Positions 16,594 to 26,144 of a stretch of DNA of 64,000 nucleotides are shown piece by piece. Made by a program: the position numbers and the translations under genes. Source of the stretch: Tenacibaculum sp. 190524A02b (lineage in GTDB: Bacteria; Bacteroidota; Bacteroidia; Flavobacteriales; Flavobacteriaceae); NCBI RefSeq assembly GCF_964036645.1, contig NZ_OZ038525.1, forward strand, positions 2,502,501-2,566,500. Direction: 5' to 3'. The notes beneath the pieces were generated by a model. It had not been told where the DNA came from. It did not search any database and saw only the letters and a program-made list of their open reading frames with translations. Position 1 is the first letter of the stretch; each line of letters opens with the position of its first letter.

Positions 16594-17550
16594 ATGACCA
16601 TAAAAGAAGCTATATTAAAAGTATTAGAAGACAATAAAGGCGCTTTTACCTATTTAGAAGTCCTTAAAAAAATAGACGAACAACAGTATATTGATTGGAG
16701 CAATGCCAAAACACCTTCTGACACCATAGGTGCACAATTAGGACATTTTATCCGACAGAATGATACACGCGTTAAGCGCGTAAAAGGAAAAAAAGGATTT
16801 GAATACTACTTTACTGCTTATGAGAACGAGCTTAATTTGTCAGAAATAGTAGAAAAAGAAGCAAGCTCAAAAAAAGCAGTAGCCAAAAAATACCAAGAAC
16901 GTGATTTGCATAAATTATTGAGTTCCTATTTAAAAAGTCAAAATATTTATGCCAAAACCATTCTTCATGAAAAATCAGCAAATAGCAAAGACGATCATCA
17001 GAAATGGATTCACCCAGATATGTTGGGCATCCGTTTTTTGCATTTAAAAAATGCTGCAAGTAATGCCTTGCTAAAGGAAATTAATAAATCGGATGCCTTT
17101 ACGTTAATTTCTTATGAACTAAAACGAGAAATCAAATCAGATCACGAATTAAAAAAGTGTTTTTTTCAAGCAGTATCCAATTCTAGCTGGGCAAATTTTG
17201 GGTATTTGGTAGCTTTTGATATTAGTAAAAATTTACTGGACGAAATGGAGCGCTTACATCAATCATTTGGAATAGGTATTATTGAGTTAAAGGCAAACCC
17301 TTACGAGAGTGATGTACTTTTTCCTGCAAAATTTAAAGAATTAGATTTTAAAACCATTGATAAGCTTTGTGAGATAAACCCAGCGTTTAAAACCTTTATT
17401 GAACAAGCTAAAAGTATGCTTACAGCACCCGAAGAGTATATAAAACCTACCAGAGCAGCTTTTGAAAATTTTTGTGATGCCTATTTTAAAACAGATTCAG
17501 AAATAGATACGTATTGCAAGGAAAAAAACATACCCATAGAACAAGAGTAG
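16594..17550 (+). CDS. HARE-HTH protein with a nuclease-like C-terminal domain (COG2958/HrgA-like)
   Basis: This protein has 318 residues. Residues 1-75 match the HARE-HTH winged helix (AILKVLEDNKGAFTYLEVLK, then GAQLGHFIRQNDTRVKRVKG), a module known from restriction-associated and chromatin proteins. The C-terminal part has HPDMLG (Asp142) and SYELKRE (Glu175-x-Lys177), consistent with a PD-(D/E)XK-type fold. The arrangement resembles HrgA-type proteins found in restriction loci of Helicobacter and others. It sits between hsdS (29-base gap) and hsdR (301-base gap), so it is probably co-transcribed with hsdMS. Its function is unknown; an accessory nuclease or a DNA-binding control factor are the main options. 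Confidence 0.75.
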   Translation: MTIKEAILKVLEDNKGAFTYLEVLKKIDEQQYIDWSNAKTPSDTIGAQLGHFIRQNDTRVKRVKGKKGFEYYFTAYENELNLSEIVEKEASSKKAVAKKYQERDLHKLLSSYLKSQNIYAKTILHEKSANSKDDHQKWIHPDMLGIRFLHLKNAASNALLKEINKSDAFTLISYELKREIKSDHELKKCFFQAVSNSSWANFGYLVAFDISKNLLDEMERLHQSFGIGIIELKANPYESDVLFPAKFKELDFKTIDKLCEINPAFKTFIEQAKSMLTAPEEYIKPTRAAFENFCDAYFKTDSEIDTYCKEKNIPIEQE

Positions 17551-17851
17551 TACATATGATATTTAAATAAAATTTATTTTAGCACAAGAAAAACTACATC
17601 ATTAACAATGTGAGATCGAGTGCAATCTGTCAAGTCCAGCATTGGTTGAAATCAAAATGCATTTTGATTGAAAGCACGCTGTGAAACAGTCGAGACTTCA
17701 TTAACATTAGAGATAATGGGAAGCCACTCCACGGTATTACAGGTTACATAATGAGTTGTTTTTTATAGCACCATACCATTATATCTTATTTTTTTGTCTT
17801 GTACGAATTAGATGTATATCTTTATAAAAAAAAATAGAACTTGCTAACCAG
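17551..17851. other. Structured, GC-richer gap before hsdR, with a perfect 20-bp palindrome
   Basis: There is no gene-like frame. Bases 17600-17760 are less A/T-rich than the surroundings and contain several self-complementary words. The clearest is AATCAAAATGCATTTTGATT at 17650-17669, a perfect 20-bp palindrome. hsdR is usually expressed later than hsdMS, so a separate promoter with an operator here would make sense. A small RNA or mobile-element remnant is also possible; I do not recognise it. Confidence 0.5.
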
Positions 17852-20800
17852 ATGACGAACTTTAACTTTTTACAAAACGAATTTCCTGAAATTTATCAAG
17901 AAGCTATAAAAGCGGAAGAATATACCTTTAAAGAACCTAAATTTGGAGCGTTGCAATGTCGTACGGTATTAGAGCTTGGCGTAAAATGGATGTATCATAA
18001 TGATACCGAATTTACCTTGCCTCATGATACAAGTTTAAACAGTTTGTTACACCATACTAGTTTTCGACATTCGGTTCGTCCTTCTATGTTTAAAGAACTC
18101 AATTTGGTTAGAAAAATAGGAAACAATGCAGCACATGGAAAAAAAGTAAGTACCTCACAATCATTGGCAGCTTTAAAAGGAGTCTTTAGTTTTTGTGTAT
18201 ATCTTAGCAAATACTACAGTGAAACCAACCCCACCATTGACGCTTTTGAAGAAGCAATTATCCCGATACCCACATCAGAAAAAGAAAAAATTTCAACAAA
18301 GGAGTTTCAACAAAAAATAGCAACCGCTGAAGCTCTTATAAAAAAGTATGAAGCTGCACACAAAAAGCAGCAGGAGCTTATAGCAAAAAACGAATTATTG
18401 CAACTGCAAAAAGAACGTTTGCAAAATGAGTTACAGTTAAGAAAAGAAGCACGAAAAACTACGATAAATGAAGATATTGAAATACCTCAACTATTACCAG
18501 AAGCTGAAACACGCAAATTGTATATTGATGTATTATTGGAAGAAGCTGGTTGGCAAAACTTACAAAAAGGAAGAGATACTGAGTACTCAGTACTAGGAAT
18601 GCCCCTAAGTACCAACCCCTCAGGAAAAGGAAATGCTGATTATGTACTTTGGGGTGATAACGGATTGCCTTTAGCTGTAATTGAAGCGAAAAGTACCTTG
18701 AAAAGTGCTGATAAAGGAAAGCATCAGGCGTATTTATATGCCAATTGTTTGGAAAAAATGCATGGGCAACGCCCCGTAATATTTTATACCAATGGTTATC
18801 AAACCTATCTTTGGGATGATACTTTTTATAGCAGCGAAAGAGAAGTGGACGGTTTTTATACCAAAGACGAATTAGAATACCTCATTTTTCAGCGAGCCAA
18901 TAGGGAAGACATTAGAAATTTTAAGGTAAATACTGATATTGCAGGAAGAGCCTATCAGTTAGAAGCCATACAACGTGTAGCGGAAACCTTGGCAATTACC
19001 TCTACAGAAGGAAAGCTTAGAGGTAATGGAAGAGAAGCGTTATTGGTAATGGCAACAGGAAGTGGAAAAACACGAACTGCTTGTGCTATTGTAGATATGC
19101 TAATGAAAACCAAATGGGCAAAACGTGTATTGTTTTTAGCCGATAGAAATGCTTTGGTAACACAGGCTAAAAATGCCTTTAAAGAGCATTTGCCAAGTTT
19201 TAGCGGTATTGATTTAACAAAAGAAAAAGAAGACGATAAAACACGTTTGGTATTCTCAACCTACCCGACCATTATGAATAAAATAGACGCTTTAAAAAAT
19301 GAAGAAGGGCGTTTTTATGGTGTAGGGCATTTTGATGTGATTATTATTGACGAAGCCCACCGTTCGGTATATCAAAAATACCAAGCCATATTTGAGTATT
19401 TTGATGCCATTTTAATAGGGCTTACCGCTACTCCTAAAAAAGAATTAGATCATGATACCTATGGTTTGTTTAATATAGAGGATGATACCCCCACTTTTGC
19501 GTATGAGTTAAATGATGCCGTGGCTCAAGGTTTTTTAAACCCACCAAAATCATATAAAGTACCTGTAAAGTTTATAAGAGAGGGTATTAAATACAGTGAA
19601 CTTTCGGAAAAAGATAAAACAAAGTTCGAAGAAAAATTTGGAATCCAGTCTGATTCCGAAACTGATATTACCATTGATAAAAGTGTGATAAACAAAATAT
19701 TTTTTAATTCAAAAACAGTTGATTTGGTTTTGGATTATTTAATGACACACGGACTAAAAGTAAATGGAGGCGATACCTTAGGGAAGTCTATTATTTTTGC
19801 AAAAAATCATAAACATGCAGTGTTTATTGAAAAACGATTTTATAAAAATTATCCGCAATACAGCGGTGATTTTTTAAGGGTAATTGATAATTATAATGAT
19901 AAAGCACAAGATTTATTAGAAAAATTTTGTGATGACAAAGAAGATTTACTGCCTCAAATAGCTGTTTCTGTTGATATGATGGACACTGGCGTAGATGCTC
20001 CAAAAGTGGTAAATTTAGTATTCTTTAAAGAGGTAAAATCATACGCAAAGTTCTGGCAAATGGTAGGTAGAGGTACCCGATTAAGACCTAATTTGTTTGG
20101 TCCCAATAAAGACAAAGAGTTCTTTTTAATCTTTGACCTTTGCAAAAACCTTGAATTTTTTGAAGCAAACCCTGAAGGGTATCAAAGTAAGCTTCAAAAA
20201 TCGGTAACTACCCAAGTTTTTGAGGCTAAATTAAATGTGATTACTGCAATTAGAAATCATCATGAAGCCACAAAAGAAGAGGATGCTTTGGCATTACAAT
20301 ATACAAATGAACTTTATACAACCATCACAAACTTAAACCCTGAAAGATTTGAAGTAAGAAAAGTACAAGAGTTTGTTGATAAATATCAAAAAAGAGAGTG
20401 CTGGGAGCATTTATCAGTAGGAGTGGTCTCTGAAATTATAACGCATTTAGCAGCCCTAACCAAGAGTAATGATACCAATGAAGTTGAACTGCGTTTTGAG
20501 TTATTAATGCTTCGTTTTCAATTGGCTTTATTGCAGCAATCAAAAGCCCAAGAAACCTATGTTGGTAAAATAATGGATATAGGAAACCAATTGTACCGAA
20601 AAAGAAATATTCCAATGGTAGCAGCGAAAATAGAAACGATTGAGAATATTATTGACATGGAATATTGGCAAACTGTGGGAGTATCAACATTAGAAAGTAT
20701 AAAAAATGAACTTAAATCACTTATTAAGTTTTTAGACAAAAACCATACAGAGGTGGTTTATACAGACTTTGAAGATGTATTAGATCATTCGAAAGTAGAG

Positions 20801-21295
20801 GAAGTTGATATTTTGGAAATACATAAAAATCTGCAACCTTATAAAGATAGAATTACAGCATTTATCAGGAAAAACAAATCACATTTAGTAATTGATAAAT
20901 TGTATAAAAATATTCCAATAACAGAAGCCGAATTAGACTTATTGGAATCTTTTCTTTATGAGGAAACGCATAGTACAAAAGAAGAATATGCAAAAGAGTT
21001 TGGAGCGGTTTCTTTAGGTAAATTTATACGCGGTATTGTTGGTTTAGATGCTACGGTAACCAATGGGATATTTGCTCAATTTATTCAAGAAAATAACTTA
21101 AATAGTACCCAAATTACTTTCGTAAATATTTTAATTGACTTTTTAACAAATAATGGAATTATTGACAAAAGGTTATTGAAAAAACCTCCCTTTAATAAAA
21201 CTCATGAAAATGGAATTTTTGGTGTTTTTAAAGAAGATAAAAAAATACGAAAAATCATTTCTTTAATTGATGAAGTAAATGATAATGCAGGATAA
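17852..21295 (+). CDS. hsdR: Type I restriction endonuclease subunit R (DUF4145 N-terminus)
   Basis: This protein has 1147 residues. Residues 1-115 look like DUF4145 (LQCRTVLELGVKWMYHN, IGNNAAHGK). A coiled coil follows (150-205), then the HSDR nuclease domain with Asp263 (NADYVLWG) and Glu278-x-Lys280 (VIEAKST). Next are the two helicase lobes: Walker A ATGSGKT (about 401-407), DEAH at 500-503, GLTATPKK, and motif VI GRGTRLR (about 739). The C-terminal helical domain binds the M2S core. It translocates DNA with ATP and cuts far from the unmethylated site. All core motifs are present and the length is normal for the DUF4145-containing subfamily. It is preceded by a 301-base gap. Confidence 0.95.
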   Translation: MTNFNFLQNEFPEIYQEAIKAEEYTFKEPKFGALQCRTVLELGVKWMYHNDTEFTLPHDTSLNSLLHHTSFRHSVRPSMFKELNLVRKIGNNAAHGKKVSTSQSLAALKGVFSFCVYLSKYYSETNPTIDAFEEAIIPIPTSEKEKISTKEFQQKIATAEALIKKYEAAHKKQQELIAKNELLQLQKERLQNELQLRKEARKTTINEDIEIPQLLPEAETRKLYIDVLLEEAGWQNLQKGRDTEYSVLGMPLSTNPSGKGNADYVLWGDNGLPLAVIEAKSTLKSADKGKHQAYLYANCLEKMHGQRPVIFYTNGYQTYLWDDTFYSSEREVDGFYTKDELEYLIFQRANREDIRNFKVNTDIAGRAYQLEAIQRVAETLAITSTEGKLRGNGREALLVMATGSGKTRTACAIVDMLMKTKWAKRVLFLADRNALVTQAKNAFKEHLPSFSGIDLTKEKEDDKTRLVFSTYPTIMNKIDALKNEEGRFYGVGHFDVIIIDEAHRSVYQKYQAIFEYFDAILIGLTATPKKELDHDTYGLFNIEDDTPTFAYELNDAVAQGFLNPPKSYKVPVKFIREGIKYSELSEKDKTKFEEKFGIQSDSETDITIDKSVINKIFFNSKTVDLVLDYLMTHGLKVNGGDTLGKSIIFAKNHKHAVFIEKRFYKNYPQYSGDFLRVIDNYNDKAQDLLEKFCDDKEDLLPQIAVSVDMMDTGVDAPKVVNLVFFKEVKSYAKFWQMVGRGTRLRPNLFGPNKDKEFFLIFDLCKNLEFFEANPEGYQSKLQKSVTTQVFEAKLNVITAIRNHHEATKEEDALALQYTNELYTTITNLNPERFEVRKVQEFVDKYQKRECWEHLSVGVVSEIITHLAALTKSNDTNEVELRFELLMLRFQLALLQQSKAQETYVGKIMDIGNQLYRKRNIPMVAAKIETIENIIDMEYWQTVGVSTLESIKNELKSLIKFLDKNHTEVVYTDFEDVLDHSKVEEVDILEIHKNLQPYKDRITAFIRKNKSHLVIDKLYKNIPITEAELDLLESFLYEETHSTKEEYAKEFGAVSLGKFIRGIVGLDATVTNGIFAQFIQENNLNSTQITFVNILIDFLTNNGIIDKRLLKKPPFNKTHENGIFGVFKEDKKIRKIISLIDEVNDNAG

Positions 21296-21726
21296 TGTGG
21301 TAGTCATTAGACTAGCACTATACCTATTTTAAAGAAGCTTGTAATATTAATACTTTCATAGAACACACCGTTTGACAAAACATACTATTTAGTAGTTCCT
21401 AAATCAACAGACTAATCTAAGCTTAAATCAATTAAAAGAATTAAAAAACAGGTATTTCACCACTTTTTAATGATGCCAAGTATTCAAAAAACACAACATA
21501 TACAGCTACATTAGAACACAGCTATTACAATTTAATGAACAACCCCAAGGCAGAGCCTTGAGGAATTCTATAGATTAAAGAACATTATTCTAGCTAAATA
21601 ATTTTACACAGCACTAACATATTATGTATAAACATATTGTTAGAAAAACACAGCAAAATTCACACTTTTAGGGTGAAGTGTAGAATATGACGCTAGAATA
21701 CTTTTGTGGCTTAAAATAATTTAATC
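21296..21726. other. Intergenic region between the restriction island and the LRR gene
   Basis: It is A/T-rich without a convincing ORF. One compact hairpin, CAAGGC-AGA-GCCTTG (21546-21560), stands out by GC content. Near the right end, TACTTTTG (21699-21706) fits the -7 element for the LRR gene at 21727. Confidence 0.5.
21699..21706 (+). promoter_or_regulatory. -7 promoter element (TAnnTTTG) for the LRR gene
   Basis: TACTTTTG is a perfect match to the Bacteroidota -7 consensus, 20 bases before the ATG at 21727. Confidence 0.5.
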
Positions 21727-24700
21727 ATGAAAAAAATAATACCCTTGTTATTTATGTGCTTAACTATAATTAGTTATGCGCAAACTACTGCAATACCTGA
21801 TCCAAATTTTGAACAAGCTTTAATCGATTTAGGATATGATGATGTTGTAGATGGAGCTGTACTTACTACAAACATTAGTACTGTGAAAAACTTGTTTATT
21901 AGTAGAAAAGGAATTTCTGATTTAACAGGTATAGAGGAGTTTACTGCATTAGAAAATTTAAATATTTCCCAAAACATTAATTTAAAAAAGTTGGATTTAT
22001 CTAAAAATACAGCGTTAATTGATATTAATAGTTATGGGAACTTTAATTTAGAGTCTTTTGATTTGAGTAAGAATACTAAGTTAAAATTTCTTAATTTAGG
22101 GTATTGTGGGTTAACCTCTATAGATGTAAGTATTTATCCAGAGTTAATTAGCCTGTATTTACAATCAAATAAGTTAACTTCTATAGATTTAAGTAAGAAT
22201 ATCAAATTAACTAGATTATCATTGTCTAACAACAAATTAGAAGAGCTTGACCTTACCAACCAAACAAAATTAGGAGGAAAGTTAGAACTAGCTTATAACT
22301 TGTTAAATAAAATAGATATAAGTACAAATTTAGACATTCAAGCTTTAACAATTAATAACAATCAATTAAAAACATTAGATGTAAGTTTACATACTAAACT
22401 TGTTCAAATAGATGTGTCTAATAATTCTAAATTAGAGCATTTTAATATAAAGAATGGTACCAATACTAAAATTACTAGTACATATTTTAAAGCAACAAAT
22501 TTACCAAGGTTAGGATGTATTCAAGTTGATGATTCAGATTGGAGTAGAACAAATTGGACAAATATAGGTTCCGCTATAACTTTTAATGAAAATTGCCCTA
22601 CAAATCTTGAGGAAACTAGTATACCAGATACAAAATTTGAACAGGCGTTAATAGATTTAGGCTATGATGATGTTATAGATGGTTCTGCAGCTACAGGGAA
22701 AATTTGTGTTATAAAGAATTTGAATATTTCTAATAAAGAAATTTCAAATTTAACAGGTATAGAAGCGTTTAAAGCCTTAGAACATTTAGATATTTCCCAA
22801 AATTACAATTTAAAGGAATTAGATTTATCTAAAAACACAGCATTAAAAAATCTTTTTGGTTATGGAAACTTTAACCTAGAGTCGTTTGATTTAAGTAAAA
22901 ATATAAACTTAGAATATCTTAACCTAGGAAATTGTGGGGTAACCTCTATAGATCTAAGTACTTATACGAATTTAAAACATTTGTATTTACAATCAAATAA
23001 GTTAACTGCTATAGATTTGAGTAAAAATTTAGAGTTAATGAGTTTATCAATTGAAAATAATAAAATTGAAGAGCTTAATCTTACCAATCAAACAAAATTG
23101 TCTGGGAAATTTAATTTGGGAAACAATTTACTTAAAGTAATAGATTTAAGTACAAATTTAAATATTGTTTCTTTAGAGATTTATAATAATCAAATAAAAA
23201 CTTTAGACTTAAGTTTGCATACTAAACTTCTGCAATTAAATGCCTCAAATAATCCGTTAATAGAAAGTTTAAATTTAAAAAACGGCACTAACACCAATAT
23301 CAAAAACCAATATTTTGAAGTAAAAAACACACCAAGGTTAACTTGTATTCAAGTTGATGATGCTACTTGGAGTACTACAAATTGGAAAAATAAAGATGTT
23401 ACGGCTACTTATAATGAAAATTGTGAACCTATAACTTGGTCTGGTAATGTAAACTCAAATTGGAACTTAGCAGAAAACTGGCTTGGGGGAACTCTACCTA
23501 GTATCACTGATAGAGTATTAATTCCTTCAACAGCTACTAATTTCCCTACAATAAACCAAGCTATCACTGTAAATAATATAGAAATAGAGTCTGGCGCTAC
23601 ATTAATAGCTAATGCTACAGTAACAGGTAATGCTATTTATAGAAAAAAATTATTAACTAGTAATTGGTATTTAATGGCTAGTCCTTTAGTAAGAGAAACA
23701 ATACAAGGCTTAATTGCTAAAAATTCTTTAGCAAGAGGCACAAATAATAATTTAGGTTTAGCATTTTACGATAATACTCAAGTTTTATCTAAAGATAGAT
23801 GGAGGTATCAACAATCAAACTCAACAGGATCTATACATCTAGGGAAAGGGTTTTCGGTTAAATTGTCTACACCTGGAGTTTTTTCTTTTGAAGGGTCAGT
23901 GAACCCTGGTAATACAGCAGTATCTATAACTAAAAACGCTACGCCTTATAATTTAATAGGTAATCCGTATTTAGCACTTGTTAAATCACAAAGTTTTTTA
24001 ACAAGGAATACAGCATCATTAGAAAGTGAAACTATTTGGGTTTGGAATCAAGCAACCAATAGTTATGATACTAAAGTAACTGCAGATAATTTTAACATAG
24101 CAACGGGGCAAGCTTTTTTTGTAAAATCAAAAGCAACAACAGGAACTGTTAATTTTCAGCTATCTGATCAAACACATGGAGCAGAAACTTTTCAAAGAAA
24201 AGCAAATGATAAATCAGCACTTAAATTACTCGTATCTAATGGAGAAGTTGATAGATATACTAAAATTTATTTTATAGCATCTGCTACTAAAGGATTTGAT
24301 AATGGATATGATGGAGAGTTATTTTCAGGAGTAGAAAATAAATTTGAGGTGTACTCAGAATTATTAGAGAATAATAAAAATAAAAAATATCAAATTCAAT
24401 CAATTCCTACTACAGAAGAACACACTATTATTCCAATAGGTATCAAAGCTTCTGCTGGAGAAACAATTAAATTTTCTATTGAAAATAAAAATAATTTAAA
24501 AAATGTATATCTTGAGGATAAAGAAAAGAAACTTCTTACCGAACTTGATAACACAACTGAAAACTATTCAGTTACATTATCTAAAAACACAAATGGTACT
24601 GGACGTTTTTACTTACACACTTCTTCAAAAGAAACATTAGGCAACAATACTATTGCAGCTACTCCTATAAAAATAAACCATATAAAACCTAATTTAATTA

Positions 24701-24885
24701 AAGTTGAAGGAATAAATGATTTAATAGCTATAGAAGTATATACCCTACAAGGTAAAACGGTTATTGCTAAAAATTTAAAACACAATAACACTCAACTTAT
24801 GCTACCTAAATTAGCTAGTGGCGTTTATATTGTAAAAGTAAAGGCAAAAGAAGCACAGGTAATTAAAAAAATTATTTTAAAATAA
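21727..24885 (+). CDS. Secreted leucine-rich-repeat protein with T9SS sorting domain
   Basis: In this 1052-residue protein, the signal peptide MKKIIPLLFMCLTIISYAQ is followed by two diverged copies of a 276-residue unit (starting near residues 23 and 299). Each opens with IPD.(N/K)FEQALIDLGYDDV and holds short LRRs of the LxxLDLSxNxxL kind. A third region (about 570-960) begins WSGNVNSNWNLAENWLGG, a motif common in secreted Bacteroidota adhesins. The C-terminus (VYTLQGKTVIAKN... GVYIVKVKAKEAQVIKKIIL) is a type A T9SS sorting signal, so the protein should be exported by the Por system and attached to or released from the surface. A 51-residue ORF follows 33 bases downstream. Confidence 0.9.
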   Translation: MKKIIPLLFMCLTIISYAQTTAIPDPNFEQALIDLGYDDVVDGAVLTTNISTVKNLFISRKGISDLTGIEEFTALENLNISQNINLKKLDLSKNTALIDINSYGNFNLESFDLSKNTKLKFLNLGYCGLTSIDVSIYPELISLYLQSNKLTSIDLSKNIKLTRLSLSNNKLEELDLTNQTKLGGKLELAYNLLNKIDISTNLDIQALTINNNQLKTLDVSLHTKLVQIDVSNNSKLEHFNIKNGTNTKITSTYFKATNLPRLGCIQVDDSDWSRTNWTNIGSAITFNENCPTNLEETSIPDTKFEQALIDLGYDDVIDGSAATGKICVIKNLNISNKEISNLTGIEAFKALEHLDISQNYNLKELDLSKNTALKNLFGYGNFNLESFDLSKNINLEYLNLGNCGVTSIDLSTYTNLKHLYLQSNKLTAIDLSKNLELMSLSIENNKIEELNLTNQTKLSGKFNLGNNLLKVIDLSTNLNIVSLEIYNNQIKTLDLSLHTKLLQLNASNNPLIESLNLKNGTNTNIKNQYFEVKNTPRLTCIQVDDATWSTTNWKNKDVTATYNENCEPITWSGNVNSNWNLAENWLGGTLPSITDRVLIPSTATNFPTINQAITVNNIEIESGATLIANATVTGNAIYRKKLLTSNWYLMASPLVRETIQGLIAKNSLARGTNNNLGLAFYDNTQVLSKDRWRYQQSNSTGSIHLGKGFSVKLSTPGVFSFEGSVNPGNTAVSITKNATPYNLIGNPYLALVKSQSFLTRNTASLESETIWVWNQATNSYDTKVTADNFNIATGQAFFVKSKATTGTVNFQLSDQTHGAETFQRKANDKSALKLLVSNGEVDRYTKIYFIASATKGFDNGYDGELFSGVENKFEVYSELLENNKNKKYQIQSIPTTEEHTIIPIGIKASAGETIKFSIENKNNLKNVYLEDKEKKLLTELDNTTENYSVTLSKNTNGTGRFYLHTSSKETLGNNTIAATPIKINHIKPNLIKVEGINDLIAIEVYTLQGKTVIAKNLKHNNTQLMLPKLASGVYIVKVKAKEAQVIKKIILK

Positions 24886-24918
24886 GCATTTTAAAAACAA
24901 TATACACAAAAGTTCATT

Positions 24919-25074
24919 ATGAATGATACTAAAGATATTTCAAGAAAAGAGGCTTTAAAAAAAATAGGGAACTATGGTAAATATACAGCTTTAACAGCAT
25001 TAGGTACCTATATTCTATTAAATCCTAAAAAAGCACAAGCTCAAAGCCCAGATCGTCCTGGTGACAATTTTTAA
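24919..25074 (+). CDS. Small protein after the LRR gene (51 aa)
   Basis: MNDTKDISRKEALKKIGNYG is followed by a weakly hydrophobic stretch (KYTALTALGTYILLNP) and then KKAQAQSPDRPGDNF. The SRKEALKKIG start with a downstream hydrophobic segment and AQA resembles the small twin-arginine-like or anchor peptides often encoded beside T9SS substrates in Flavobacteria, though the two arginines are not adjacent here. It lies 33 bases from the LRR gene, with a strong terminator just after, so both are probably on one transcript. Its function is unknown. Confidence 0.6.
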   Translation: MNDTKDISRKEALKKIGNYGKYTALTALGTYILLNPKKAQAQSPDRPGDNF

Positions 25075-25092
25075 AACATAAATATATATCAT

Positions 25093-25122
25093 AAAAAGAC
25101 TGTTTAAAAAGGCAGTCTTTTT
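25093..25122 (+). terminator. Terminator of the LRR operon
   Basis: The stem AAAAAGACTG / CAGTCTTTTT is followed by TTAG and a T-run. Confidence 0.8.
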
Positions 25123-25507
25123 AGTTTTTTACTTAATTGTTCTTCATCAGGATTTTATACCCAAAAAAGTTAAGACTTATTAATTACAGGAGTACTAAGA
25201 TTCAAACCCAAGCCCAAGTCTAAATATACTACTCCCTTTAAAATTTCTACATATCCATCTTCATTTAAACTACGTTGTAATTATATAAAATTAGTGTCAT
25301 CTCTTTTTAGTAACGGTTTTTTATTTAAAAAAAAATGATTAAATTACTGTGAATTAAAAAGTAACCTACCAATAAGTAACTAATAAGGTAATAGGTTTTA
25401 TTTTTAGGAAATCTTATAGCTATTATACTTTTTGCAGTACCCATAAACACTAAACAATACATACCAATAAGTCTTACTTTTTATAATTAACATAAAAAAT
25501 CAAAATC
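25123..25507. other. Intergenic region with a possible minus-strand gene remnant
   Basis: On the minus strand a 33-codon frame without a start (about 25170-25271) ends in NLSTPVINKS before a stop. It could be a decayed gene end, but it is too short to name. The rest is A/T-rich leader of the next gene. Confidence 0.3.
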
Positions 25508-25876
25508 ATGAAGGTAAAATTACTCAAAACAATGTTATTATTATTGGTATTTGTATTTACAACAAATACCTCATTATTTGCACAAGAAAAGGTAGAAAAG
25601 GAAACCAAAAAAGAGCTTAAGAAAAAAGAAAAAAAATTGGCTAAAGCAGATAGAAAAAAGCAACGAGTACTTGAAAAAGAAAGTAAAAAAGCCATGAAAG
25701 AAAAAAGAAAAAAGAATGAGAAAAAACAGAAAAAATTATTAAAAGAAAGAAAAGAAAGAAAAAGAAAACTAGCAGAAGATAAATGGAGACACAAAAAAGA
25801 AATGGAAAAAAAGCAAAAGAAACTCTTAAAAGAACGAAATCAAAAATTGAAAGCTAAAAAAGGAGAAAATAGTTAA
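25508..25876 (+). CDS. Exported lysine/glutamate-rich helical protein
   Basis: This 122-residue protein has a signal peptide (MKVKLLKTMLLLLVFVFTTN...SLFAQ). The rest is an almost pure Lys/Glu/Arg helix (KKEKKLAKADRKKQ, KEKRKKNEKKQKK). Such highly basic periplasmic or surface helices are common but unnamed in Flavobacteria. A reverse-strand frame in the same place is only the mirror of this low-complexity sequence. No partner is visible: an A/T-rich gap lies before it, and a weak hairpin (ACACCTTTTG...AAGGTGTTTT, 25900-25937) and repeat copy C lie after it. Confidence 0.7.
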   Translation: MKVKLLKTMLLLLVFVFTTNTSLFAQEKVEKETKKELKKKEKKLAKADRKKQRVLEKESKKAMKEKRKKNEKKQKKLLKERKERKRKLAEDKWRHKKEMEKKQKKLLKERNQKLKAKKGENS

Positions 25877-25944
25877 AATAATAATTCATAGTTACTAAAA
25901 ACACCTTTTGTATTTTTATAATATATTAAGGTGTTTTATTATTC

Positions 25945-26144
25945 AACGTGATTCCGATATAACAAAAATCTTATTTACCTGAAAATCAAAATAATTAGTC
26001 ATTACGATTAGCGAAATGAAATGAAGCTAAGAAGTAATCTTTCCCTATACTAACTAAAGACTGCCACAAAAACTCCATTGCATTACGTTTTTTCGCAGTG
26101 ACAACAGGAAGTTTATTAAACTTATAACATAAAGTTATATCGAG
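25945..26144. mobile_element. Copy C of the 208-bp MITE-like element
   Basis: It starts AACGTGATTCCGATATAAC and ends GTTATATCGAG, with the same core as copy B (GTCATTACGATT, GAAGTAATCTTTCCCTA, GACTGCCACAAAAACTCCAT, TTCGCAGTGACAACA). The outer few bases of the right end have diverged. The two copies are far more alike inside than in their flanks, which suggests recent movement or gene conversion. Confidence 0.65.

Noticed and set aside
17551..17851. A retron or group II intron piece before hsdR
   Set aside because: The region is structured and GC-richer, but no reverse transcriptase gene or diagnostic motif is visible; left as unknown.
25170..25271. Minus-strand fragment ending NLSTPVINKS
   Set aside because: Thirty-three codons with no start codon; could be a gene remnant but cannot be supported as a gene.
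25474..25794. Minus-strand Phe/Leu/Ser-rich 106-codon frame
   Set aside because: It is the mirror of the lysine-rich coding sequence at 25508-25876, which has a signal peptide and the better start.
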